A DNA stretch of 31,952 bases from CAJWLW01 sp963580095 (GTDB lineage Bacteria; Verrucomicrobiota; Lentisphaeria; JABSQK01; CAJWLW01): NCBI GenBank assembly GCA_963580095.1, contig CAUZJQ010000012.1:1-31952 (forward strand), written 5' to 3'. The notes under the pieces are model-generated. The model saw only the letters and a program-made list of their open reading frames with translations, was not told the origin of the DNA and searched no databases. This document shows, in pieces, positions 1 to 7,777 of this stretch (position 1 is the first letter of the stretch; each line of letters starts with the position of its first letter). The position numbers and the translations under genes were made by a program.

Positions 1-1121
1 ATGGCTGCATGGACACGGGCGACTGCCAATGCTTCGGCGAATCCCGGAACGGCTTGTTCACCGTCTCGGACAGATTGCAAAAAGTGATAGGCCTCGATCG
101 CTTTCAGGTCTTCGTACCCCATGGCGTTGCCGACGCCGGGCATGAAGCGGTCGAACATCGGATGCTGCGGCCCGGCCATCAGGCAGGTGTTGCCGTCGTG
201 GTCGTCGCCGGCCTGCCCGGGAAGATACACCTTGAGCTCGTTCATGCGCTCGTAGTTCCAACCGAGCGCACCATGGGCGCCGTTGAGCTCGAACGCCATC
301 TGGCACGGCTTGCCGCTGATCACGCGGCAGGCTTCGAATGTACCCTGGGCACCGTTCTCGAACCGCACCAGTGCACTGGCGTAGTCCTCGTTGGTGACAG
401 GCGCGCGTTTGCTGCTGTCGCCGACAGCGAAATGTGTGGTGGTTCCCGGGTCCACGCTCGGGCGATCGGTGATGAAGGTGTGCTGGTTGCCGACGACCTG
501 GGCGATCGGGCCGTAGAGAAAATGGGCCATGTCGACGACGTGTGACATCAGGTCTCCGAGCGTGCCCAACCCGGCCAGTTCACGCTGGAACCGCCACGAC
601 AGGACACCGTCGGGATTGTTGGCGTAGCCGACCAGGAAATATCCGCGATAATGCGTCAGGTCGCCGAGTTTGCCGTCGGCGATCATGTCTCGGGCATGTT
701 GAACCAGCGGCGCCCAGCGATAGTTGTAGCCCACCAGTGACAGCACACCGGCGGCTCGCACACAAGCCTCGATTGCTGCCGTTTCCGCCGGGTTGCGGCC
801 GACCGGTTTCTCGCAGTACATATGCTTGCCGGCGGCAGCGGCGGCTTCGGCGATTTCCAGATGCGCATTGTTGGAGGTGGTCACGCTGATTGCGGCAACC
901 CGCGGATCGTCAATGACCTCACGCCAGTCGGCTGTCGCACGCTCGAATCCGAAACGTGATTGACCGTCGAGGGCACGCTCTTCCGCCTCATCGGCGCAGA
1001 CGACCAGTTTCGGCCGGATACCGCTGTCGGCGAACCGGTCCTGGATCTGCCGGTACGAACGGCTGTGCACCTGTCCCATCCAGCCCATGCCGATGACGCC
1101 GATGCCGATTTCACTTGCCAT
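1..1121 (-). CDS. Gfo/Idh/MocA family NAD(P)-dependent oxidoreductase (3' end outside window)
   Basis: Seen: an open frame from ATG at 1121 runs off the left edge after about 373 codons without a stop. The N-terminus carries a Rossmann nucleotide-binding motif (GVIGMGWMG), followed near residues 95-100 by the family signature CEKPVG. A later DLMSHVVDMAHFLYG segment matches the usual Asp/His catalytic region. Family knowledge: these enzymes oxidise or reduce sugars, inositols or their derivatives in the cytoplasm with NAD(P). A GGAG lies 7 nt before the ATG, which fixes the start. The gene begins 21 nt after the stop of the related gene at 1143-2180, so the two are almost certainly co-transcribed. 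The substrate cannot be read from the sequence. The length is close to a full family member (about 350-390), so only a short C-terminal tail should be missing. Confidence 0.9.
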   Translation of the reverse strand, partial: MASEIGIGVIGMGWMGQVHSRSYRQIQDRFADSGIRPKLVVCADEAEERALDGQSRFGFERATADWREVIDDPRVAAISVTTSNNAHLEIAEAAAAAGKHMYCEKPVGRNPAETAAIEACVRAAGVLSLVGYNYRWAPLVQHARDMIADGKLGDLTHYRGYFLVGYANNPDGVLSWRFQRELAGLGTLGDLMSHVVDMAHFLYGPIAQVVGNQHTFITDRPSVDPGTTTHFAVGDSSKRAPVTNEDYASALVRFENGAQGTFEACRVISGKPCQMAFELNGAHGALGWNYERMNELKVYLPGQAGDDHDGNTCLMAGPQHPMFDRFMPGVGNAMGYEDLKAIEAYHFLQSVRDGEQAVPGFAEALAVARVHAA

Positions 1122-1142
1122 GATCACACTCCGATATGATTG

Positions 1143-2180
1143 TCAAGAAAGGGCTACAACCGTACCTTCGCGAGCGGCGCGATACAACGCGACCAGCGTT
1201 GCTATGTTGCCGCGGCTGCTAGCCAACGAGATGACCGGGGCTTTGCCATCGAGAATAGCTCCGACCATGGCTTCGACTTCATCACTGTACGGGTTGACGT
1301 TTTCGTACCGCAGCCTCTCGGTTACCTGTTCGGTCACATTGTCGCCGAACATGGATTTCGACGCGTCCGGTGAGACGGTGGTAATATGCAGATGCGCCGG
1401 CTCCCCGATGTTGTTCAGCCACGGATGATCCAGCTCGATCCTGCCGGCATTGCCGATAATTTCAGCGTGCCAACGCGGCAGTGTCGCGAAACTGCAGAAG
1501 AAGCGGCCGCTGACGCCACCCGAGAAACTCAGCAGACCTGTCAGGCTCAGATCTATGCCGCGTGCATCCGTTGCCTGAACAGCGGCGACCGCTGTCGGTT
1601 CGGCATCCAGCACGGTCCGTATGAAACTGACCGGGTAGCTGCCCACATCCCAAAGTGACCCGCCGCCCAGATCCGGCTCCAGGCGGACATCGCCCGGATT
1701 GTCCAGCACGAATGTGAAGGTGCCGTTGACAGCCCGCACATCGCCGATCACGCCTGAGGCGATCAGTTCACAGACATTCGCGGTCTGTATATGGTACCGG
1801 TACATGGCGCCTTCCTGCAGAATGACGTTGTGCTGCCGCACGGCCGTGTCGATGTGGTCCACTTCTTCGGTCGAGAGTGCCAGCGGCTTTTCACAGAGGA
1901 TATGCTTGCCGGCGGCGGCGGCCTGGACACACCACTGCGCGTGCAGGCTGTTGGGTAACGATATGTAGACCGCATCGATGTCCGGGGCGTCGAGCATTGC
2001 CTGATAGCTGCCGTAGGCGTTGGGGATGCCCCACTCGCTGGCATACGCATCTGCCTTGCTCTGCGTCCGGCTCGCAACCGCGACGAGCTCGGATCGTTCG
2101 CAGGCACGCATCGGCGGGATCAGGCGTTCGTTGATCCGGGCCGTGCTCAGGAGGCCCCATCGCACGTTCTGTCGGCTCAT
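1143..2180 (-). CDS. Gfo/Idh/MocA family oxidoreductase, dihydrodiol/xylose dehydrogenase-like
   Basis: Complete 345-residue protein. The N-terminus (RWGLLSTARINERLIPPM) is the Rossmann segment typical of the D-xylose 1-dehydrogenase / trans-dihydrobenzenediol dehydrogenase branch, where GTA-like residues replace the classical GxGxxG. CEKPLAL lies near residues 96-102 and carries the conserved lysine. A GGGSLWDVGSYPV stretch near residue 175 matches the catalytic Asp/Tyr region of that branch. The start at 2180 has GGAA about 8 nt upstream. It is the first gene of a two-gene minus-strand unit with the next oxidoreductase 21 nt downstream. Inferred role: NAD(P)-dependent oxidation of an aldose or related polyol; the actual substrate is unknown. 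The two tandem oxidoreductases differ clearly and do not look like a recent duplication. Confidence 0.9.
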   Translation of the reverse strand: MSRQNVRWGLLSTARINERLIPPMRACERSELVAVASRTQSKADAYASEWGIPNAYGSYQAMLDAPDIDAVYISLPNSLHAQWCVQAAAAGKHILCEKPLALSTEEVDHIDTAVRQHNVILQEGAMYRYHIQTANVCELIASGVIGDVRAVNGTFTFVLDNPGDVRLEPDLGGGSLWDVGSYPVSFIRTVLDAEPTAVAAVQATDARGIDLSLTGLLSFSGGVSGRFFCSFATLPRWHAEIIGNAGRIELDHPWLNNIGEPAHLHITTVSPDASKSMFGDNVTEQVTERLRYENVNPYSDEVEAMVGAILDGKAPVISLASSRGNIATLVALYRAAREGTVVALS

Positions 2181-2294
2181 TGTGAGTTTCCGTTCAATCC
2201 AGACCTCAATGTCGAATGAGATGGATTAAATCGTTAATTTCCTGGTTCACTGCATTGTCTCTCGAGTCTGAAGATCTCGAAATGTATAAAGCCC

Positions 2295-2306
2295 CGGGCA
2301 TGCCCG
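2295..2306. other. 12-bp perfect palindrome between genes
   Basis: CGGGCATGCCCG reads identically on both strands. It lies in the 160-bp space between the 3' end of the dioxygenase gene at 2341 and the start of the oxidoreductase at 2180. It could fold as a 4-bp stem with a CATG loop and is followed on the minus strand by CTTTAT, so it may be a poor terminator or an operator for the oxidoreductase pair. There is no real T-run. Confidence 0.3.
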
Positions 2307-2340
2307 CAGGGCAGGGCGACAGCGACTCAACTCAGCCCGT

Positions 2341-3216
2341 CTACCGCTCCGCAAGCGTTCCGTCGAAAGGCTCGATGCTCATCTCATAGTCTTTCCAGTA
2401 ATAGCGCAGCTCGGTCGAATCCCAGTCTTCATACACTTCCTCCCACGTGAGGACGTCACCATGCGGTCTCACGGTACTTTGGACGATCGGCTGCGAAGCA
2501 GGCTGATAACGGTAGTCAACCGACAGGCGGATCTGATTGTCCGTGAGGTTCGGCAGGGACTTGTGTACTGTCTGGTTGTGAAAGAACAGGGCATCGCCGA
2601 CTTCGAAATCGGTTTCAAACCACTCCTGTTCAACCCCGTCAAGAATCACTGCCCGCCCGCCGGCGCCTGAGGACGGGCGCGTCGACAGTATACCCAATTT
2701 GTGCGAACCCCGCAGTGTCGACAGCCCTCCGAGCTGGCGCGGACAATTACCAAGCGGCATCCAAAGCGAGTAAAAGGATTCGGAGCCCTGAATATAAATG
2801 TAATCCTGATGTGGCGGTGTCGGCACGTTGCATTTCGCGGGAATCATCAGGCGGCCGATGTTGCGGGGGTGCGCAAAGACGGCCTCGCCGAACAACGTCT
2901 CGAGCATGCCGATGACTGCCGGATGATGCGACAATTGGTGGAACGCTTCGAGCCTTTGAACATCCTGATATCCAGCCATCGAGACACCGCTGGCTTGTAC
3001 CGGTTCGATCTCATCTGCCGAGGGATCTGCTATACCGTCGATCAACGTCGTGCCCGGCGCAATCCACCCGTGCTTGTCACAGACTTGTAGAAACTGCCGC
3101 CGCAACGAAAGAATCGGGTCCGCTGGAACGAGGCCGCGAAAAAAAAGAAACCCGTCTTCGTCGGCTCGCCGGCGAAGCGCCTGCGGATCGTCGAGGAAAT
3201 GATTCAGTGGTTGCAT
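2341..3216 (-). CDS. Phytanoyl-CoA dioxygenase (PhyH) family protein
   Basis: A 291-residue Fe(II)/2-oxoglutarate dioxygenase of the PhyH superfamily. Seen: the metal facial triad as H136-Q-D138 (PPHQDYIY) with distal H218 (HNQTVHKSLPN), and R230 (QIRLS) in the position of the 2-oxoglutarate-binding arginine. The frame opens further back to a TTG at 3303. ATG at 3216 is preferred because the resulting N-terminus (QPLNHFLDDPQALRRRADEDG) starts in the way typical of the family, and because a plausible promoter lies at 3262-3289, inside the longer version. Family knowledge: these proteins hydroxylate or halogenate small molecules, and large paralogue sets occur in Poribacteria-like genomes. It is transcribed divergently from another PhyH gene at 3399. 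Substrate unknown. Confidence 0.88.
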   Translation of the reverse strand: MQPLNHFLDDPQALRRRADEDGFLFFRGLVPADPILSLRRQFLQVCDKHGWIAPGTTLIDGIADPSADEIEPVQASGVSMAGYQDVQRLEAFHQLSHHPAVIGMLETLFGEAVFAHPRNIGRLMIPAKCNVPTPPHQDYIYIQGSESFYSLWMPLGNCPRQLGGLSTLRGSHKLGILSTRPSSGAGGRAVILDGVEQEWFETDFEVGDALFFHNQTVHKSLPNLTDNQIRLSVDYRYQPASQPIVQSTVRPHGDVLTWEEVYEDWDSTELRYYWKDYEMSIEPFDGTLAER

Positions 3217-3261
3217 TTTGGATGATTTTTCCACTTGCTTTCTCCCAAATGTTTGCCATTT

Positions 3262-3289
3262 TTTACACAGATCAAACTTGGTTCGCCAA
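3262..3289 (-). promoter_or_regulatory. Candidate sigma70-type promoter for the 2341-3216 dioxygenase
   Basis: On the minus strand TTGGCG (3284-3289) is followed by a 16-bp spacer and TGTAAA (3262-3267), each matching 4 of 6 consensus bases. Transcription would begin near 3255, upstream of ATG 3216 but inside the extended TTG-start frame, so it supports the shorter protein. Judged by eye only. Confidence 0.35.
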
Positions 3290-3398
3290 CGGTTGGACGT
3301 CAACTAATTCCGGCGAAATGCCGATTTTGATAATCGTTCGTTTTGTCTGCCGCAAACCGAAGATAAACTCGCCCGAAACTTTGAACTGTTGATATCGC

Positions 3399-4127
3399 AT
3401 GCTGAACACAGATCCAAAGCAATTTCCGGAATACGGTTACTGCCTCTATCGTGACGTTTTCGACCAGGTGCAAGTGGAGAAGATGCAGGATGTGCTGGAG
3501 GTTGCGACATTGGCAGGCGTAGACGGCCTGCCGAAGTCCTACAGCGAACCACACACAACCGATGCGTTTTGGCTGGAAACCTGTATTCACCCGAGGTTGC
3601 TTGACGCCGTCGAGTCCATCCTCGGGCCAAATCTCATTCTTGTTTTCTCGAGCATGTTTATCAAACAACCGCGCGACGAAAACACGGTGTGCTGGCATCA
3701 GGACAATACGTACTGGCCCAGCGTCCATGGCACCGAGGTGGCCACGGTATGGCTGGCAATCGACGACGTTGCCGAGGAGAACGCGCCGATGCAGTTGATC
3801 CCGGGTTCTCACCAGGGGTATCGCCAACTCGCGACGGCGAAGGCCGGCGAGAAAGAGTGGCTGTCGAAAAAGGTGGCGATTACGCCGCAGCAGGAAGCGT
3901 CGACTGTCTCAATGACGATGAGCGCCGGCAGTTTGTCGATTCATGATTCCCATCTCATACACGGCGGCGGGATCAATCACAGTGACCGGCGGCGCGCCGG
4001 TTATACGATCCGCTTCTGCAGTACGGACACTGCCTGGGTTGATGTCGAAGAGCATCCTATACCCGTATACCTCGTGCGCGGCGAACCCGGTCTGCGCGGC
4101 GAGGATTACGCCGACCTGCGGCTTTGA
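3399..4127 (+). CDS. Phytanoyl-CoA dioxygenase (PhyH) family protein
   Basis: A 242-residue PhyH-superfamily Fe(II)/2-oxoglutarate dioxygenase. The metal triad is visible as H100-Q-D102 (CWHQDNTYW) and distal H188 (HLIHGGG), with R205 seventeen residues later in the 2-oxoglutarate position. The segment WLAIDDVAEENAPMQLIPGSH is the standard core strand-turn of the family. The spacing and this core match the protein at 23398-24189 closely, so those two belong to one subfamily, distinct from the neighbour at 2341-3216. No convincing ribosome-binding site precedes ATG 3399. The gene stands alone: divergent from the other PhyH gene and convergent with the formamidase gene. Likely reaction: oxygen- and 2-oxoglutarate-dependent hydroxylation of an unidentified substrate. 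Confidence 0.9.
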   Translation: MLNTDPKQFPEYGYCLYRDVFDQVQVEKMQDVLEVATLAGVDGLPKSYSEPHTTDAFWLETCIHPRLLDAVESILGPNLILVFSSMFIKQPRDENTVCWHQDNTYWPSVHGTEVATVWLAIDDVAEENAPMQLIPGSHQGYRQLATAKAGEKEWLSKKVAITPQQEASTVSMTMSAGSLSIHDSHLIHGGGINHSDRRRAGYTIRFCSTDTAWVDVEEHPIPVYLVRGEPGLRGEDYADLRL

Positions 4128-4182
4128 GCGAGTTGATTTTCTTCGTTATTATCCTGACCTTCGTGGTGGGACGTCTATTGGG

Positions 4183-5145
4183 CTATTCCAGATATCGCGT
4201 TGGCAGTTCGGCGCCGGCAACGCAGTTGAGCTTTGCCAAGCGTACCATCTGGTAGACGTTGACGCGAAAGTCGGGGCAGGTACTGACCAGGCAATAGGCA
4301 TCGGTCGGTGTAAAGGAGTGGTCCTGGACTAACCAGTCGATCAGGTTGATCGTTGCGGTTTCGACCGCCAGTTCGAGCGGTCGATAGGCGAACATCGAGA
4401 CGATCGACTCGGGCTTGGCAATGCGCATCCATGGAATGCTCTTTCCCTTGATCAGTTCGAGATTCAGACGTACCGTCGACCGGGTCTCGGCCGCTGTCCC
4501 GGTGAATTCGGTGTCGCCCTGGCTGGCATGGACGTCGCCCAGGTAGAGCAGGGCGCCCTGGTGACCGACGGGCAGCATGATGCGATTGCCGACGGCCACG
4601 TCGCGACAATCCAGATTGCCGCCCCAGGCGCCCTGTCCATCGATGCTGGTCACCACCTCACGGTCCGGTGCGACGCCGATCGTTCCGATAAACGGCGTGA
4701 TCGGCCACGAGATGCGGTCGTTGAATTGCAGGGTGCCGCCGCGCGTCGTGCCGTCCTCCCCCGGTGTGTGCTGCATAATCCGCGTCGTGTATTCACCGGA
4801 AAGTTCCGGATACCGGCTGGATTCCCCGAGCGGCCCGCGCTTCGGTCCGACGGCAATCCACGAGTAGTCGTCGACCAGGATATCCTCGATGGTGACGACC
4901 AGCGTATCGCCGCGCTCGGCGCCTTCGACGAATATCGGGCCGGCGATCGGATTGGCGAGCGGCGGATCGACATCGAAGCCGACCCGCAAACCGGGAATTG
5001 CCTTGTCCGCTTCCGTCTTGAAATAGCCGCTGCCGGCGTCATCCGTTTCCACTTCGAAACTCTCCCCGCAATCGACCCGGAGCAGCGGTTCGTCCTGGTG
5101 GTTGAAGGCGAATTTGCCGGCTTGATCGCGGGTGATTCGTTGCAT
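4183..5145 (-). CDS. Acetamidase/formamidase family protein
   Basis: A 320-residue member of the FmdA/AmdA family (Pfam FmdA_AmdA), which hydrolyses formamide, acetamide or related short amides to ammonia and the acid. Diagnostic stretches: GDTLVVTIEDILVDDYSW, WGGNLDCRDVAVGNRIMLPV, and the GDVHASQGDTEFTGTA region that carries conserved metal/active-site residues. The frame stays open to 5325, but the upstream 60 residues are Ser/Ala/Cys-rich and unlike the family. ATG 5145 has AGGACA about 6-8 nt upstream and gives MQRITRDQAGKF, so it is chosen. Length is within the usual 300-410 range. No signal peptide, so cytoplasmic. It is convergent with the PhyH gene and divergent from the E1 operon; a role in nitrogen recovery from amides is inferred from family only. 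Confidence 0.9.
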   Translation of the reverse strand: MQRITRDQAGKFAFNHQDEPLLRVDCGESFEVETDDAGSGYFKTEADKAIPGLRVGFDVDPPLANPIAGPIFVEGAERGDTLVVTIEDILVDDYSWIAVGPKRGPLGESSRYPELSGEYTTRIMQHTPGEDGTTRGGTLQFNDRISWPITPFIGTIGVAPDREVVTSIDGQGAWGGNLDCRDVAVGNRIMLPVGHQGALLYLGDVHASQGDTEFTGTAAETRSTVRLNLELIKGKSIPWMRIAKPESIVSMFAYRPLELAVETATINLIDWLVQDHSFTPTDAYCLVSTCPDFRVNVYQMVRLAKLNCVAGAELPTRYLE

Positions 5146-5516
5146 GTGATGTCCTGCCGTGGTTGAGATACCGAAGCTTGATTGACAGACTGCTGACAGA
5201 GCACCTGTCTCGGCCGTTGAGATCGGCCTGGTGCTGCAATGCAGCCTCGACAAACCGCCGAAGCCGGCATGAGCCGCAAACCGACTTAAGCCGTAGGCTG
5301 TGAAAATAAGACAGTAGTTGGACAAATCTCAAATTTAATCCGAGAATTCTGCCGAACTGGGAAAGGGGGATGCCGGCGTGCTCCGGCGGGTTCATAATTA
5401 AGCCCAAGCAGGTGGTTGAAGGAAGCATCTTTTGCCGTATCGTTAAGGTTGTTGCTGAACTGACGGCATACTCCATTTGTTGCAGAAACACCTAGTTATG
5501 CAAAGGCCACATCAAC
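5146..5516. other. 371-bp divergent intergenic region
   Basis: No gene is supported here. The region separates the minus-strand formamidase from the plus-strand lipoyl/E1 operon and should hold both promoters. It contains nested inverted repeats: AGCACC (5200-5205) pairs with GGTGCT (5230-5235), and TCTC and GAGA lie inside. A candidate promoter for the plus-strand operon is listed separately. The upstream open frame that joins the formamidase is judged non-coding. Confidence 0.5.
5416..5443 (+). promoter_or_regulatory. Candidate promoter for the lipoyl/E1 operon
   Basis: TTGAAG (5416-5421), a 16-bp spacer and TATCGT (5438-5443) each match 4 of 6 sigma70 consensus bases. They lie about 75 nt before the first start codon of the operon. 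Visual match only. Confidence 0.3.
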
Positions 5517-5744
5517 ATGCAGATCGTTATGCCCAAATTGAATGACGCTGGTGACGACGGCCAGGTCGATGAACTCCTCGTGGCCGTTGGCGACGAGGTA
5601 GGCGTCGGCGACGCGGTGATGACCGTAGAGATGGAGAAGGCCGTCATCGAAATCGAATCGCTCCACGCCGGAAGGGTCAAGCATATCATCGTCGCTCCGG
5701 GCGACATCGTGGCGATCGGCCAGCCGCTGATGGACCTTGAATGA
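5517..5744 (+). CDS. Free-standing lipoyl/biotinyl-domain carrier protein
   Basis: A 75-residue protein that consists of one lipoyl domain and nothing else. It starts MQIVMPKLNDAGDDGQV, has the hairpin TVEMEKAVIEIES with the modifiable lysine K41, and ends with the symmetrical GDIVAIGQPLMDLE half. The lysine context (MEKA rather than AMKM) points to lipoylation, not biotinylation. In ordinary 2-oxoacid dehydrogenases this domain is the N-terminal part of E2; here there is no linker, no E1-binding domain and no acyltransferase domain. It lies 28 nt before E1 alpha, in the same orientation, so it probably carries the acyl group made by that E1 or passes electrons to an E3 encoded elsewhere. A weak AAGG lies 12 nt before the ATG. 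Confidence 0.88.
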   Translation: MQIVMPKLNDAGDDGQVDELLVAVGDEVGVGDAVMTVEMEKAVIEIESLHAGRVKHIIVAPGDIVAIGQPLMDLE

Positions 5745-5772
5745 CAAGAACCCCAATCACTGATCGCCGACC

Positions 5773-6744
5773 ATGAATTTCACCGCCGATGAACTCAAGC
5801 GGATGTACACCACGATGGTGCTGATCCGCAAGTTCGAACAGAACACGATTGAAATATTCGCCGAGCGCATGAAGCGCGGTGACTTCCCCGGGGCGTTGCA
5901 TTCCTCGGAAGGTCAGGAGGCCATTGCCGTTGGCGTATCGAGTCAGCTTCGTACGGACGATTACGTCTTCAGCACCTACCGTGGCCACGGTCACGCCATT
6001 GCCAAGGGCATCCCGATCAACAAGGTGGTTGCCGAGGTGCACGGTCGCGCCACCGGTACATCGCGGGGCTACGGCGGTTCGATGCATCTGTTCGACAAGC
6101 GTATCAATTTCATGGGCGGCAACGGGATCGTCGGCGCCGGTCTGCCACTGGCTCTGGGCACTGGCTATGCCGCCGTCAAGCGCGGCACCGACCAGGTCAC
6201 CGCGGTCTACTTCGGCGATGGCGGGGCCTCGCAGGGCGCCTTCCACGAAGCGATCAACATGGCCGCGATCAAGAAGTACCCGATCGTCTTTATCTGCGAA
6301 AATAACCAGTACGCAGCCACTACCCATGTTTCCGCCAACTGCCCGATCGAAGACATCGGTGACCGCGCAAAAGCCTACGGCATTCCCGGTCCGGTAATTG
6401 ACGGGAACAACCTCTTCGAGGTCGCCGATACGGTCGGAGCAGCTGTCAGCCGCGCCCGTGGCGGCGAAGGCCCGACATTGATCGAGTGCAAGACCTGGCG
6501 GCACCGGGCGCATTGCATGGTGATCCCCGAGCATCGGCCCGGCAAAGATCGCAAGCATTGGGCGAGCCGCGATCCGATCGATCAGATGCGCGATCACCTG
6601 ACAGCTGAGGGCATTGCCGATGCCGCTGCGATCGAGCAACTGGACGCCGACGCCCAGGAACAACTCGAGGCTGCCGTGGCGTTCATGCAGGACAGCCCGT
6701 TCCCGGACCCTGCCGAAATTGCCGAGGTGGTTTATGCCGACTGA
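5773..6744 (+). CDS. TPP-dependent 2-oxoacid/acetoin dehydrogenase E1, alpha subunit
   Basis: A 323-residue E1 alpha subunit. The thiamine-pyrophosphate/Mg motif runs from GDG (148-150) to NN (177-178), inside YFGDGGASQGAFHEAINMAA. STYRGHGHAIAKG (67-79) and the GGSMHLFDK loop are typical of the acetoin/pyruvate dehydrogenase alpha family. With the beta subunit it would decarboxylate a 2-oxo acid, or cleave acetoin, and transfer the product to a lipoyl arm. It sits between the solitary lipoyl protein (28 nt upstream) and E1 beta, which overlaps its last 11 nt, so a single transcript and translational coupling are likely. The sequence looks nearer to acetoin dehydrogenase than to PDH, but the substrate is not decided. 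No clear ribosome-binding site is seen before the ATG. Confidence 0.93.
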   Translation: MNFTADELKRMYTTMVLIRKFEQNTIEIFAERMKRGDFPGALHSSEGQEAIAVGVSSQLRTDDYVFSTYRGHGHAIAKGIPINKVVAEVHGRATGTSRGYGGSMHLFDKRINFMGGNGIVGAGLPLALGTGYAAVKRGTDQVTAVYFGDGGASQGAFHEAINMAAIKKYPIVFICENNQYAATTHVSANCPIEDIGDRAKAYGIPGPVIDGNNLFEVADTVGAAVSRARGGEGPTLIECKTWRHRAHCMVIPEHRPGKDRKHWASRDPIDQMRDHLTAEGIADAAAIEQLDADAQEQLEAAVAFMQDSPFPDPAEIAEVVYAD

Positions 6745-7726
6745 AGCAACAGCGCTGCGCAAGCTCAAGCCGATCGTGGCCATGAACGAAGCACTCAACG
6801 CTGCCATGGCGGCGGACGACGATGTTGTCCTTTTCGGCGAGGATATCGGTGCCTACGGCGGTGTCTGGGCCCTGAGCAAAGGCCTGCAGAAGAAATACGG
6901 CGAGACCCGTGTTTTCGATACACCGCTTTCGGAGTGCGCCATAATGGGCGCCTGCGCCGGTGCAGCGATGGCTGGACTGCGGCCGGTGATCGAAATCATG
7001 TACGTCGATTTCATGACGATCGCCATGGACCCGCTGGTGAACCAGGCGTCGAAGATCCGCCTGATGTCGGGCGGGGCTTTTGACCTGCCGATGACGATCA
7101 TCGCGCCGTGCGGTGCCGGTACCTGCGAAGCGGCGCAGCATTCGAACTCGCTGGAAGCGTGGTTTCTCAATACCCCCGGCCTCAAGGTTGCGATGCCATC
7201 CACGGTGTACGATATGAAGGGGTTGCTGACAGCTGCCATCCGCGACAACAACCCGGTCATGTACCTGTGGCACAAGGTACTGTACGACCTTGAGGAGGAA
7301 GTCCCCGAGGGCGACTGGATCGTGCCCCTCGGCGAAGCCGCGGTACGCCGGGAAGGGGAGGACATCACCGTTGTCGCCTATTCGCTGATGATGCACCGCG
7401 CGATGGAAGCCGCTGCAGAGCTCGACGGCCGGATCAGCGTAGAGATCATTGACCCGCGCACGCTGCATCCGTTCGACCTCGATACCGTGCTGATGTCGCT
7501 GCGCAAGACCGGACGCCTGCTGGTCGTGCACGAATCGCCGGTTCGCTGCGGCGTCGGCGGTGACATTGTGCGGCGGGTGTGTGAGGCCGGTTTCGAACTG
7601 CTGCGGCAGGCGCCCCTGGTCGTTGGCGGCAAGGACTCGCCTATTCCCTTCTCGAAATCACTGGAGGACGCCGTGATCCCGCAAGTGAACGACATTCGAG
7701 CGGCAATCGAGGCCATGGTTGAGTAG
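6734..7726 (+). CDS. TPP-dependent 2-oxoacid/acetoin dehydrogenase E1, beta subunit
   Basis: A 330-residue E1 beta (transketolase central plus C-terminal domains). Seen: VVLFGEDIGAYGG (31-43), DTPLSE with E67 in the position of the glutamate that activates TPP, EAAQHSNSLEAW (132-143) carrying the active-site histidine region, and a C-terminal transketolase domain with the EIIDPRTLHPFD strand. The frame extends back to 6614, but that part is the E1 alpha gene in another frame. ATG 6734 overlaps the E1 alpha stop by 11 nt and has AGG 6 nt upstream. Together with E1 alpha it makes the alpha2beta2 decarboxylase. No E2 acyltransferase or E3 dihydrolipoyl dehydrogenase gene follows; the next gene is an MDR dehydrogenase 51 nt downstream. 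Confidence 0.93.
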   Translation: MPTEATALRKLKPIVAMNEALNAAMAADDDVVLFGEDIGAYGGVWALSKGLQKKYGETRVFDTPLSECAIMGACAGAAMAGLRPVIEIMYVDFMTIAMDPLVNQASKIRLMSGGAFDLPMTIIAPCGAGTCEAAQHSNSLEAWFLNTPGLKVAMPSTVYDMKGLLTAAIRDNNPVMYLWHKVLYDLEEEVPEGDWIVPLGEAAVRREGEDITVVAYSLMMHRAMEAAAELDGRISVEIIDPRTLHPFDLDTVLMSLRKTGRLLVVHESPVRCGVGGDIVRRVCEAGFELLRQAPLVVGGKDSPIPFSKSLEDAVIPQVNDIRAAIEAMVE

Positions 7727-7777
7727 CTTTCGGTTCATTGTCCCGATCCGTTGCGGTCGCACCAACAAGGAATTGAA

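Noticed and set aside
3217..3303. N-terminal extension of the PhyH protein from TTG 3303
   Set aside because: The extra 29 residues are Lys-rich and unlike the family, a promoter candidate lies within them, and ATG 3216 begins at the conserved helix.
5146..5325. N-terminal extension of the formamidase
   Set aside because: The upstream residues have no family similarity, and ATG 5145 has a suitable AGGACA ribosome-binding site.
6614..6733. Extension of E1 beta upstream to 6614
   Set aside because: It is the 3' end of E1 alpha in another frame, and MPTEATALRKL is the normal family start.
5686..6807. 373-residue minus-strand frame across E1 alpha
   Set aside because: It is antisense to a gene with full TPP motifs and arises from GC-rich codon use; no domain is visible in it.
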